This document shows positions 1 to 9,500 of a stretch of DNA of 21,156 bases, piece after piece. The first letter of the stretch is position 1; every line of letters starts with the position of its first letter. The stretch spans positions 1 through 21,156 of IMG/VR virus record IMGVR_UViG_3300010412_000151; one strand, written 5' to 3'. The notes beneath the pieces were generated by a model, which ran no database searches, was not told where the DNA came from, and saw only the letters and a list, made by a program, of their open reading frames with translations. Source of the stretch: a virus. Both the position numbers and the translations under genes were made by a program.

Positions 1-2472
1 TATGCCAACATGAAAGAAAAAAATTCTGAGTTAGGCCGTAGTGTCTTATTAGAAGCCGAAAATTTAAAGATTCAGCGAGAAATAACTAAAGAGGCTATTA
101 AGCAGCGGGAACTAAGAGCCACTTTTAATGCTTTTCAAAACTTTGGGGATATAGAAAGTATGGCAATAGGCAGGGTTCTGCCGAATGTTCTCACAGGTGA
201 AACCAGAACATTTAATCGTCCTGAGGATTTAGTAGAAGTGCCTAGCCCTATAACAGGAGGTACTGAAAAAATATTGTCAGAAAGTGCGGAAAAGGAGATA
301 ATTCAATATTCCAAACAAATGGCAATGACTCCTTCACTGATGAATTTGCCAGAGAATAGGATTCGGCAACAGCAACAACTTATTGATATGTTGCCAGCTA
401 GGGTTGCCGAGGGAGACATTACTGCAAGACAGGCACAGGCGTATAAAATAAAAGCCGAACTCGAAATTGATCTAATCAAAACTGAGGAGACTTTTGAAGG
501 TTTTTGGAAAGGTGTTGAAGAAGGCTTTGCCTCGATGTATGAGTCCATACAAAGCATGTCACAAACTATGGCGCAAAGTTTTGCGTCAGGATTTGGGCAA
601 GCTTTTGCAGACTTCGCTTCGGGAGCAGAAACAGCCAAGGAAGCTTTCAGAAAGTTTGCCTATGACTTCTTGAGACAGGTTGCACAGATGTTGGCGCAGC
701 AGGCTGCTATACGTGTGATTATGGCAATGTTCGGGGGAATGAATGCAGGGGGATCAACTGCATTAGGAGGGACAACTTCGTTTGGGTCTTCTGGTACGGG
801 GATTACTCTTCAGGGAGTAAGTGTTGCCCCTATTTCATCCGGCACAACATATTTCCCCGGTGGGGCTGAAGGTGGACTAACTCAAACATTTGCTAAAGGT
901 GGAAAAGTCGCTGCATATACTGCGGGAAGTGTCATTTCCCTGCGTGATCAACCTGATGGCGGTATTTTACGAGGGGGATCAGGATACAAGGATGACATAC
1001 CTATCATGGCGATGGGTAATGAATATATCATCCGTAAAGAGCGGGTGAAGGAATTTGGCACAGAGTTCTTCGACAAGATCAATAAGGAGGGCAAGATTCC
1101 TGAAATCAAAAACATGCCAGATACCCCGCTAGACGCAGGGCCAATCATCAAGCAAGGCCAGCGTTCAATGCCTATGTTTGACACAAGCGCAAGTGCAGGC
1201 CCAGCAGGACCGAGCGGTGGCGGTGAGCCAAGCAAGGGAGGAATCAAAGGTCCACTCGCTATGGTAGCGGGCATCTTGATGCAGAAGATCGTTGATCAGA
1301 GGCAGCAAATGATGGACAGTGCGCCTTATTATAACGGGACTACGAGTTTAGGTACTACATCTCCTGCCCCAATGCAGGGGTATATGCCATCAACGCCTCA
1401 GGTATCCGCAGGTCCAGCAGTATTGCCTAGCTATGAAGCCCCTGAACAAAAGGAAGACCCATACGGGCCTACAGGCAAGTACGGTATGGGTAGCGCATCC
1501 ATAGGGCTTTTTGGGGGAGCCTTGGGAGCTTCAGGCATAGAGCCCGGATCAGCTTTAGGGGCAGTTTCCACTTTTGGATTACTAGGAGCATTGTTCGGAG
1601 CCAAGGGAGGCAAGATTCCTCAGTATGCCAAGGGCAATGTCATTTCGTTGCGTGACCAGCCAACAGGGGGAATCCTTAAAGGCGGTTCAAAGTATAAAGA
1701 CGACTTGCCAATACTTGCTATGGGCGGGGAGTATGTTATTAATAAAAAACGTGTCGATCAGTTTGGCAAGGGTTTCTTTGATAAGCTTAATTTTGAAGGA
1801 ATTGTTCCCGCAACTCGAATAGAAGAGAAAAAGGAAATCCATGAAAACAATAGGCTGAACGAAACATTTGATCGTCAATTGTCCAAAAAGGAAAGAATAC
1901 AAAGCTTTGGAAAGGATTTCTATTCCCGCTTTGTTGAAAAAAATAACACACTGAAAGAAAGTAAATTCAGTCAGGGAGGTTATTTCCAAAATACCCGAAA
2001 TTATGAAATAGGCGGTAACGTTATTTCCAATTTTGCAACAGGCGGCAACATTGTAAATGACCGTACAAAGGTTTCATTATTCAATGATCAAGGCAGCATC
2101 AGCAACTCTTCTAATTTGTCAGGGTTTGCCGAAGGAGGCCCGATAGTCAATTTCCCGACTCCAATGGCTGACGGTGGCGCAATCATGATGCCACAACCCG
2201 TACCGATGGCTTCAGGGGGCAGTGTAGTAGGCGACAGTAGTACACAGGTAGTCAGCAATACTCCTGTATTCAATGTAGTTACCAACGTGACCTTGCATAA
2301 CAATGGCAGTGCAACTTCTGAAACTGAAACTACATCTTCTGGTGGGAATCAGGGAGACCTGATGGCTCAGTTCAGTGATGGAGTACGAGGCGTAGTTGCC
2401 GAGTACATTGCTGAGGAGTCAAGGCCAGGACGAACCATTGACAGAATCATGAACGCTAAAATGAGACGATAA
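1..2472 (+). CDS. Tail tape measure protein, C-terminal part (5' partial)
   Basis: Tape measure proteins set tail length and occupy the tail tube before DNA ejection. The frame is open from base 1, so the ATG at 10 is probably internal and the gene starts upstream. From that ATG, about residues 150-240 form an amphipathic Ala/Gln-rich segment that resembles the conserved C-terminal domain of lambda gpH-type tape measures. It is followed by Gly-rich hydrophobic stretches and two copies of a module with the core ISLRDQP-GGIL-GGS-YKDD-P---MG-EY-I. The extreme end (motif RPGRTIDRI, residues about 806-814) resembles the usual tape measure C-terminus. The stop TAA overlaps the next ATG by one base (TAATG), as expected for the H-M tail gene order. 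The family assignment is strong; the exact N-terminus cannot be seen. Confidence 0.88.
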   Translation, partial: YANMKEKNSELGRSVLLEAENLKIQREITKEAIKQRELRATFNAFQNFGDIESMAIGRVLPNVLTGETRTFNRPEDLVEVPSPITGGTEKILSESAEKEIIQYSKQMAMTPSLMNLPENRIRQQQQLIDMLPARVAEGDITARQAQAYKIKAELEIDLIKTEETFEGFWKGVEEGFASMYESIQSMSQTMAQSFASGFGQAFADFASGAETAKEAFRKFAYDFLRQVAQMLAQQAAIRVIMAMFGGMNAGGSTALGGTTSFGSSGTGITLQGVSVAPISSGTTYFPGGAEGGLTQTFAKGGKVAAYTAGSVISLRDQPDGGILRGGSGYKDDIPIMAMGNEYIIRKERVKEFGTEFFDKINKEGKIPEIKNMPDTPLDAGPIIKQGQRSMPMFDTSASAGPAGPSGGGEPSKGGIKGPLAMVAGILMQKIVDQRQQMMDSAPYYNGTTSLGTTSPAPMQGYMPSTPQVSAGPAVLPSYEAPEQKEDPYGPTGKYGMGSASIGLFGGALGASGIEPGSALGAVSTFGLLGALFGAKGGKIPQYAKGNVISLRDQPTGGILKGGSKYKDDLPILAMGGEYVINKKRVDQFGKGFFDKLNFEGIVPATRIEEKKEIHENNRLNETFDRQLSKKERIQSFGKDFYSRFVEKNNTLKESKFSQGGYFQNTRNYEIGGNVISNFATGGNIVNDRTKVSLFNDQGSISNSSNLSGFAEGGPIVNFPTPMADGGAIMMPQPVPMASGGSVVGDSSTQVVSNTPVFNVVTNVTLHNNGSATSETETTSSGGNQGDLMAQFSDGVRGVVAEYIAEESRPGRTIDRIMNAKMRR
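916..1104 (+). repeat. Tape measure internal repeat, copy 1
   Basis: First copy of a module of about 60 residues inside the tape measure gene. It contains SVISLRDQPDGGILRGG, then YKDD-P, then EYIIRKERV and a phenylalanine-rich helix (FGTEFFDKI). It is preceded by a KGGK motif, as is copy 2. The pattern of Gly-rich turn, Asp-Asp-Ile-Pro and (G/N)EY(V/I)I is a recurrent element of tape measure C-terminal regions. Confidence 0.8.
1621..1812 (+). repeat. Tape measure internal repeat, copy 2
   Basis: Second copy of the module at 916-1104, 705 bases downstream. It contains NVISLRDQPTGGILKGG, YKDDLP, GGEYVINKKRV and FGKGFFDKL. Protein similarity is high, but many codons differ, so this is an old duplication. 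A degenerate third fragment (KKERIQSFGKDFYSRF) lies at about 1885-1940, still in frame. Confidence 0.8.
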
Positions 2473-3389
2473 TGGCAACTTTAAAACATTTCCCCTCTTC
2501 TCTGAAGGACTGGTACAATTCAGCAAACTTCTGGTCGCATAGTACAGTGTATAATACCAATACTGTTGTAAAAATCAAAGATGATTGGACAATTTGGTGG
2601 CCCTACAAGTGCCTGAATGATACTGTTTCAGCATATCATCCCTACGGCGACATAGTTAACTGGGAAAAGATAATGTACGTAGAAGGTGACTCGATCCCAA
2701 GTACATTTTCTTCCGAGATCGACCCACGCATATTTGATGTTAGGGAATCTTCGATACTAAAAGCTGAAACTACTTTTGCAGCAGGTGGATTGAACGGAGC
2801 GAAGCTAGGGCAGTACAACTACAGTACGAAAGCTCTTGAAGCCACGTATACCATTACAGGCAATGATGCGACAACTTCAGCAGGGATTACTGAAAACATA
2901 ACGGGAGTAACGTGGAGCCCTACTCCGAATAACGGTACATTCTTTTTAATTGAATTAGGCGGCACAATATATACTGCCTTTGTGTATGGTACACCTTCAG
3001 GTTATGACTTGTTTGGAATAAAAGAAGTCCCGTATGCTAGGGCATTGTTCCAGCAGATTATGCCTGACCAGATGTTTAAGTTGGACCATGAGCCAAAAGT
3101 TATCAAGCACACTTTTGGTAACGGGTATGTACAGATCGCACCGCAGGGCATTAAGAATGACTTGAGAACATTTACCGCTACTTTTGGTAAGCTTGATGCC
3201 ATTGATGCCGAGAGCATACGAAACTTCTTAAAGGAGCATCACAGCACCCCCTTCTGGTTTATGGTTCCTCCCCCCGATTGGAATAGAATTGCGTGTCTAT
3301 GCGGTAAGTGGGATATTACTTATGACCAGTACAAGTATGCTACGGTAAACATGAGCATAGAGGAAATATCTGGATGGGAGACTTACTGA
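2472..3389 (+). CDS. Minor tail protein, lambda gpM-like C-terminal domain
   Basis: Residues about 205-300 match the gpM family pattern: KVIKHTFGNGYVQ, a Gly-Ile turn (QGIKND), then FLKEHHSTPFWFMVPP, and a final strand containing VNMSIEEI. In lambda, gpM is part of the tail-tip complex assembled with L, J, I and K. Lambda gpM is only about 109 residues, whereas this protein has 305. The first 60 residues are rich in Trp and Tyr (FWSHSTVYNTNTVVKIKDDW, then WWPYKCLND) and look like a small carbohydrate-binding fold. Residues about 98-185 form another Gly/Thr-rich beta module of unknown role. The start is set by the TAATG overlap with the tape measure gene. The M assignment is good for the C-terminus; the extra modules are inference. 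Confidence 0.78.
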   Translation: MATLKHFPSSLKDWYNSANFWSHSTVYNTNTVVKIKDDWTIWWPYKCLNDTVSAYHPYGDIVNWEKIMYVEGDSIPSTFSSEIDPRIFDVRESSILKAETTFAAGGLNGAKLGQYNYSTKALEATYTITGNDATTSAGITENITGVTWSPTPNNGTFFLIELGGTIYTAFVYGTPSGYDLFGIKEVPYARALFQQIMPDQMFKLDHEPKVIKHTFGNGYVQIAPQGIKNDLRTFTATFGKLDAIDAESIRNFLKEHHSTPFWFMVPPPDWNRIACLCGKWDITYDQYKYATVNMSIEEISGWETY

Positions 3390-3390
3390 T

Positions 3391-4341
3391 ATGGCTACCG
3401 ATAGTGCAAAAATGATATGGGAGCTTGTGCGGCTTGATTCTTCTGCTGCACTTGAGTTGTTTCAGTTAGACTTGACCCCTTTGGGAGACCAGATTTATTG
3501 CTGGTTCAACGGGCAGAACTACAAGGATGAGTTCATTACGTGGCAGGGGGTGAAGTACCTTTCAATGCCCATAACAGTTGATGGGTATTCAATGAGTACG
3601 GAGAGTTCTCCTCCACGACCCAAGATGACCATTGCAAATCCGTTGAACATCATCGGCAAGATGATGGATGTGTACAACGACTTTGTGGGAATGAAAGTCA
3701 CCCGAATACGCACTAGGGCTAAGTTTATTGATGCTGTTAATTTTCCAGACAACACCAATGCGGATGCATCGAGTTTTGAATTACCGAGGGATGTATATTA
3801 TGTAAAGCGAAAAGCGTCCCATACACGTGAATCAGTACAGCTTGAACTAGGGGCTGCTACGGATATGATTACCCAGTTCCCTCAGAGAATGGTAACTGTA
3901 CAGTCATGTACTGCACAATACCGTGACCCCCTGACATGCGGGTACAGATCAATCCCCCTGACAAATTCAAACGGACAACTGTTTAACTGGAACGCCACTG
4001 ACAGAAGCGGCAATGTGCTGTTTGTTAACAAAGGGGAATGGAATAACAATGTCACCTACAGGGAGCATAACTATGTTTTCCTGCGCCAGTTTCCGATAGG
4101 GTATGTGCGTGACCCCGATGAAGAACCGGACGAGAACGATTTAATAACAGGGGAAACCCGAAAAGTTTATTTTGTATGCAATATAGGCAATCAGGGGAAG
4201 CATCCCCTGCTTAATCCCTCATACTGGGAGCCAGATGATTGCGTTAGACAGTTAGAGTATCCGGGGTGCAAGTTTCATTTTCCTAAAGGGCCATTGCCTT
4301 TTAATGCATTCCCCGGATGTTCAAAAGTTGGGCAGTATTAA
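3391..4341 (+). CDS. Minor tail protein, lambda gpL-like, predicted Fe-S tail-tip protein
   Basis: Order and sequence match the gpL family, a tail-tip protein that in lambda carries an iron-sulfur cluster held by four cysteines. Here C173 and C183 (SCTAQYRDPLTCGY) and C284 and C293 (DDCVRQLEYPGC) give the same Cys pattern, followed by the conserved end FPKGPLPFNAFPGC. Between the second and third cysteine there are about 100 residues, far more than in lambda. This extra stretch (about 207-282) looks like an inserted chitin-binding-type module: EWNNNVTYREHNYVF, later VYFVCNIGNQGKHP and SYWEPDDC. The ATG at 3391 lies one base after the stop of the M-like gene (TGATATG). The stop overlaps the next start (TAATG). 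Confidence 0.85.
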   Translation: MATDSAKMIWELVRLDSSAALELFQLDLTPLGDQIYCWFNGQNYKDEFITWQGVKYLSMPITVDGYSMSTESSPPRPKMTIANPLNIIGKMMDVYNDFVGMKVTRIRTRAKFIDAVNFPDNTNADASSFELPRDVYYVKRKASHTRESVQLELGAATDMITQFPQRMVTVQSCTAQYRDPLTCGYRSIPLTNSNGQLFNWNATDRSGNVLFVNKGEWNNNVTYREHNYVFLRQFPIGYVRDPDEEPDENDLITGETRKVYFVCNIGNQGKHPLLNPSYWEPDDCVRQLEYPGCKFHFPKGPLPFNAFPGCSKVGQY

Positions 4342-5051
4342 TGAAGTCAGAAGTTATCAGAAAGCGATTGCTTGAGGAATGCCGCAAAGCTTATCCGAAT
4401 GAAGCCTGCGGGTATGTAATAATCTCAGAAAAAGGACAGTTTGAGGTAATATCCTGTGAAAACTCCGCACATAATCCGAGAACTGACTTCAGGATTTCCC
4501 CACGTGAGACCTTGCGAGTAAAGAAATTAGGAAGGGTTGTAGCGGGGTATCATTCCCATCCAGACGGTAAGGCCAAGCTGAGTACCTTTGACGAGATGTT
4601 TATCAAGCTGTCGGAGATGCCCATGTATGTAGTTTCCATACCTGAAGGGCGCATAAGTTACTTTACTCCTGAGAATGTTAATATCCCTTATGAGGGCAGA
4701 GAATATAAACTGGGATACCAAGATTGTTATACAATTGTTACTGACTGGGCTCGCAAAGAAAAGGGGCTCGATATTCCGATGCACACAACTCCTGAGAAAT
4801 GGTGGGAGTCAGGCAAAGAAAACCGAGCAGAACTTTTTGGCCCCCGATATGCATACAAGGTTGACTCGTTCAAAGAGTGTGAAGTAGTATTGTTTCAGAT
4901 AGACGCACCTGTTCCAAACCACATGGCTATAAAAGTGGGTAATGACAAAATTTTACATCATTTAATTAACCGATTGTCCTGTATTGACCACTGGAATCGC
5001 TTTTGGCAATCCCACGCAGTTTCATACTGGCGATTTAAAGAAAATCTTTAA
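4341..5051 (+). CDS. Tail assembly protein K-like: JAB metallopeptidase fused to NlpC/P60 peptidase
   Basis: Two-domain protein like lambda gpK. The N-terminal Mov34/MPN/JAB domain has the JAMM signature: E21 in NEACGYVI, then H71-S-H73-P, S81 and D84. The C-terminal NlpC/P60-type domain has the catalytic Cys C129 in QDCYTIV and His H194 in PNHMAIKVG, followed by ILHH (H206, H207) and RLS, the typical K ending. Such proteins are thought to act in tail-tip maturation and in local peptidoglycan cutting during infection. An in-frame ATG at 4317 would add eight residues, but 4341 overlaps the L stop as TAATG, as at two neighbouring junctions, so it is preferred. All catalytic residues appear intact. 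The stop lies inside the first palindrome at 5045. Confidence 0.9.
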   Translation: MKSEVIRKRLLEECRKAYPNEACGYVIISEKGQFEVISCENSAHNPRTDFRISPRETLRVKKLGRVVAGYHSHPDGKAKLSTFDEMFIKLSEMPMYVVSIPEGRISYFTPENVNIPYEGREYKLGYQDCYTIVTDWARKEKGLDIPMHTTPEKWWESGKENRAELFGPRYAYKVDSFKECEVVLFQIDAPVPNHMAIKVGNDKILHHLINRLSCIDHWNRFWQSHAVSYWRFKENL

Positions 5052-5060
5052 CGTTAAAGA
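5045..5060. repeat. Palindromic element, copy 1 (16 bp perfect)
   Basis: TCTTTAACGTTAAAGA, a perfect 16-bp palindrome. It contains the stop codon of the K-like gene (TAA at 5049-5051) and ends two bases before the ATG of the I-like gene at 5063. Its right arm therefore occupies the ribosome-binding position. The 14-bp core CTTTAACGTTAAAG recurs at 13361, 14839 and 19430, always at a stop codon. Confidence 0.9.
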
Positions 5061-5062
5061 AA

Positions 5063-6559
5063 ATGCTTACTACAATCAATTTACATGACCGCTTGGGTCG
5101 CATGGTCGGCAGAGAAACTTGGAAGCTTTCAGTCAAGTCAGTAGCAGAAGCTATTCAGGCCATCGAAATTCAGTCCGAGAGATTCTTTGATGTTATACAG
5201 CGTTTGCAGGACGGGGGAGTAGCCTTTCACGTGTTAGTCAATGGAGAAGATACCCCCGACGATGATTATTTTATAATGCAAAGTCCTGACATTAGGACAA
5301 TTGACATTATTCCAGTTATAGAAGGCTCAAGCAGAAATGCCCGAATAATCGTAGGAATTATATTGATTATAGTAGCTTCATACTTTACTGGAGGTTTAGC
5401 CGCTTACGGAACATCAGGCTATACAGGGGGAGGTATTATAGGTACAAGTATGGGGACTTTTGGAACTTCCATGATGACAGGTGTTGCAATGATGGGTGCG
5501 TCACTCGTTGCAGGAGGCATTGCTGAAATGTTTGCCCCAACTGTAGAGAACAAATCAGAAAGCGGAGACAAGAAAGAATCCTACCTGTACTCGGGTGCGT
5601 TCAATAGAGTAGGGGCAGGTGGCCCGATTCCTGTATTGTATGGGTGCATGTACATAGGCTCAACAGTGATCAACGGTAAGGTAAATGTATCTCAGGGAAC
5701 AGTGCCTTACATGATTGCCGCTCAAATGAGGGGAGTTGAGTTTGTGCCGCATGATTCAAGTGCTATTGCCACTTTTGAAAAAGCCAGAGATGATTTGCTG
5801 GCTGAAATGTATGATTACGACATAGACGATTTTCCAGAAGGTTCCGCGATTCCAGGACACGTTTATCAGCCCAGTGTAGAGATCAAACGAATTACTTCAA
5901 ATGGTCTCTCTTGGGAGATTACCGTCACGTCCGAAACAGCAGACAGTACATGGAGTTACTGGTTGAAGCCGTATGATGAATCGGTAGAGAATGAAAATGT
6001 GTTGTACACGTTAGGCACAGTTGAACGTCCAACAGACAATGGTGAAGCCAGTGATGATTTGCCGAACGGGTATACTGCGAGCATAACCCTGCCGCAGAAG
6101 GATTCCACAGGACTAGCCCAACCGCATCAGATACGAATTGTTTCAAGTCATGAAACTTTGGAGTCATCTTTTCCAAAAGATTCAGCACTGTCTGCCGAAG
6201 TAGGATTAACTATTCAAGGCAAGGATGGCAAGAATTGGTGGGACGGCAGTGTTCTAACTAAAACTGAATATCCTACTTTTGGATATACTATTACGAATGT
6301 AGTAGCAGGCAGTATTGACATTACTGTTACATATCATGACGCTGTTATTACAGGAGACCTTGTAGCTGAGTCCAGACAAAGGCGGGGAGTAACATTGGAT
6401 ATTAATCAAACTACTGTAGTTGTTCCTGAAGACAATATGGCGTTTGGATATGCGTCAATGATTCCTAGCAAGGTCACAGTTAAAATATCCAGCCCCGAGG
6501 GATTCTTTGAGCCTGTTACAGTCTTCAGGGATTACGAAATGCAAAACTACTACGGATAA
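5063..6559 (+). CDS. Tail assembly protein I-like, with long C-terminal extension
   Basis: The first 210 residues resemble the lambda gpI family of tail-tip assembly proteins: a small alpha/beta N-terminal domain (VKSVAEAIQAIE), a hydrophobic Gly/Ala/Met-rich segment (about 94-157, including IIVGIILIIVASYF), and the conserved element GAFNRVGAGGPIPVLYGCMY followed by IGS. Lambda gpI is about 223 residues. This protein continues to 498 with beta-rich sequence of no family I recognise, rich in Thr, Ser and acidic residues. The gene is preceded by a palindrome rather than a clear Shine-Dalgarno site. Its stop overlaps the start of the J-like gene (TAATG at 6557-6561), consistent with I-J coupling. 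The I assignment rests on order, the membrane-like segment and the VPVxYG-type motif. Confidence 0.78.
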   Translation: MLTTINLHDRLGRMVGRETWKLSVKSVAEAIQAIEIQSERFFDVIQRLQDGGVAFHVLVNGEDTPDDDYFIMQSPDIRTIDIIPVIEGSSRNARIIVGIILIIVASYFTGGLAAYGTSGYTGGGIIGTSMGTFGTSMMTGVAMMGASLVAGGIAEMFAPTVENKSESGDKKESYLYSGAFNRVGAGGPIPVLYGCMYIGSTVINGKVNVSQGTVPYMIAAQMRGVEFVPHDSSAIATFEKARDDLLAEMYDYDIDDFPEGSAIPGHVYQPSVEIKRITSNGLSWEITVTSETADSTWSYWLKPYDESVENENVLYTLGTVERPTDNGEASDDLPNGYTASITLPQKDSTGLAQPHQIRIVSSHETLESSFPKDSALSAEVGLTIQGKDGKNWWDGSVLTKTEYPTFGYTITNVVAGSIDITVTYHDAVITGDLVAESRQRRGVTLDINQTTVVVPEDNMAFGYASMIPSKVTVKISSPEGFFEPVTVFRDYEMQNYYG

Positions 6560-9500
6560 TGAAGCATATTATTTCAAATATAGATAACATACTTGAAGGC
6601 TCTGGATGTTTCAGGGCGGGAACCCTTGTGCTTACTCCCAAAGGTGAGCGTTCTATTGAGAAATTCCGCAAAGGGCAGAAAGTAATATGTTTCAACAAAT
6701 TAGTGATTTGTTTAGCCGATGGCACTCAATTAAAAGTTACAGCAAACCACTGGCTGCTTACTCCTGACGACGAGTTTAAGGAAGCAAAGGATTTCAGGGT
6801 AGGTGAACATTTGTTCACTAAGGACTACAAGCCTGTCAAGATTGATGCCATCATCATCGACCGTACAGTAGATGCGGTATACAATCTGAAAGTCGTGCCG
6901 TATCCGACATTCATTGTGAACGGTATCATGGCGCACAATGGCGGTGGGGGCAAGGGTGGAGCGTCATATACTGCAACCGAGGAACCTGACACGCTGTTCT
7001 CCATTGCAACCGCACGTGTACTTGATCTGCTGTCAGAGGGTGAATGTGCGGGATTCGTAGACAAGTACGAGAACATTGTAGGGGATGACGAGATAGGTAA
7101 AGCCATTTTCCTGAACAAGACCCCGATTCAATCCGATGTAAAATCCAACTACGTGCAGAGATTTGATAGGGTTGAAACAAATGTGTACCATAACTACTTT
7201 TTCGGCAACAACAACCAGTTATTCCTATATGGCGATCCTGTGCGCGACTGGAAAGGGGATAATGAAGACCCTCTTGCCGACCCGCCAGTTGGTGACGATG
7301 TGTACATGTATGTAGAAGACTATGGATCAACAGGATTATATGACTGGCCTGTAGATACGGTAAATGCCCTTGTCACTACAGACAAGATGGATGATGAGAT
7401 TTTTCCAGCCGACTTCAGCATACGCCCACAGTCAGGGTATACTTCGTTCCAGCTTCCAGTGCATATCGCTTATGCGGCTCCTGCGTACTTGACCAAAGAC
7501 CCGAGCAGGTATCAGTACAAGTTTGAAATCATTTCCAACAGCACCACGTTTTATCCCGGCTCAGGATGGACGATGCGAGTTTATGGAAATAGGACTACCG
7601 ATCCAATTCTTGATTTGCCTGATATTATAGCCAAGGAGGGAACAGGTTCTCCTTTACATCGTAGAATAGGCGTGAGCCTGTTAGACGACCCTTTTGATAA
7701 AGCAGATGAATATGATGACAGAGGGGCGATTATAAGCGGATTATTCATGGCTCCTGTTACAGGGAACATCACGTTTACGCTGGCGGCAAAAACACAAGCT
7801 AGATGCGTAATTCATGCTTACAACGATCCCGGCATAGGTAGCAAGCTCGCAGAACTTGAAACAACTTATCACCATAATTGGTTTGAGTGGACTGAAAAGC
7901 TCTGGTTTAACCCAGTGTCTACGAGTGTTTCGATGACCGCAGGCACATTCTATCATATCCGAATCTATTACGTGCATAGGTGGAATGATAATTACGTGGG
8001 GCTGAAAATTAAGTATAATCAGGGTGAAAAAACATACGATCATCCTTCCATACCTTTGCCTTTAATGTCGGCCGACCCCGAAGTGGAAAATTCAGATTAT
8101 TTGAAGTACATTCCTTCGGACATATATGCAAAGAGGGGATCAGTGCGCCTGAATACCCTGCATGAGAATTTCAGGGGAGTAAAGCTGATGTACCAGTTGG
8201 GCACTGATGTTACCCAACAGCAGGCGATTATAGGGTTTGCAGAGCCGTCACAGACAGTTCAAGTAGGTATCCAAGTCAAACAGAAGATACCGTGGACAGT
8301 CAACATATACGATGGGAATGCCGAGAGTGTCGATGTAGCATTGCGCTTTAATGGGTTGAGCAAATCCACAGCAGAAGGGGATGTTGTAAAAACCAGAGTA
8401 GACTTTAAGGTGTACAAAAATAACGTGTACACAGAAAGTTTTTACGTATATGGTAAAGCATCTTCCGCTTATCAGGTTTCCCGAACATTTTTCCCGCCTG
8501 ACAACAATGATGGGCAGCCGTGGACGTTGACTATCGAGCGAACAACCGAGGATTCAATCAAGAATAATTCAGAAGACGAAGATGAAGCGGGCATGAATGT
8601 GAATGACGACAGCTTCATTGAGTTTTATTCGGTCAATAACACTGAAACGTATAATTACCCGAATTGTGCGCTGATTGGAATCGAGACTAGGGCAGACCAG
8701 TTCTCAAGCATCCCGACACGCACTTACCATTTCAAGGGAGTTAAGGTAAAGCTGCCCAACGGGTATAACCCGAGTACCAGAGCGTATCCCGCCTACTGGG
8801 ACGGAACTTTTGCCTCTAATAAAGAATGGACCGATAATCCTGTTTGGCAGTTGTACGATATGTCCACCAACAAGCGTTACGGCTTGGGAGCGTACATCGA
8901 AGATGACATGATCAACAAATGGGAGTTCTATCGGTGCAGCAAGTATTGTGATGAAATGGTATATACTGGTGCGATCAAAGCCGTAGGTGTATATGCATTT
9001 GAAAATACAGATAATACCCTGTTCTTCAAGACTCCCCTGACTCAGGGAATCAAGGCGGGAGACAAGATTTATTTTGAGGGGCAAAGTCAGTCCACGTTTT
9101 ATCTGGTGGCAAATGCAAATGCGTATAAATCGGCTACGTCGATTGCCATAACAAATCCTGAAGTCATTTCATCGACTGATGGCGATCTCATGATAAACTA
9201 CAAGGGGGCTGAACCACGCTTCCAGTGCAGTTTCTACTACCAGACCTTTGCAGAGGCTTGGAAAGCCTTCAGAGACCTCACTACAGCATTCAGGGCGGCA
9301 GTGTTCTGGATGAACGGGGGAGTAAGTTTGTCTCAGGATAGGCCGATAACCACCGAACACCAGCTTTTCACCAATTCAAACGTCAAGGACGGACTGTTCA
9401 GCTATACAGGCGGTGATGTGAATGACCGCTATACCGTGTGCAGAGTGCAATGGAATGATCCGAGCCAGTTTGACGAGCCTGTAGTAGAGACGGTGGAGAA

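Noticed and set aside
4317-4340. Upstream in-frame ATG for the K-like gene
   Set aside because: It would overlap L by 25 bases; 4341 gives the TAATG junction used by neighbouring genes and a normal K N-terminus.
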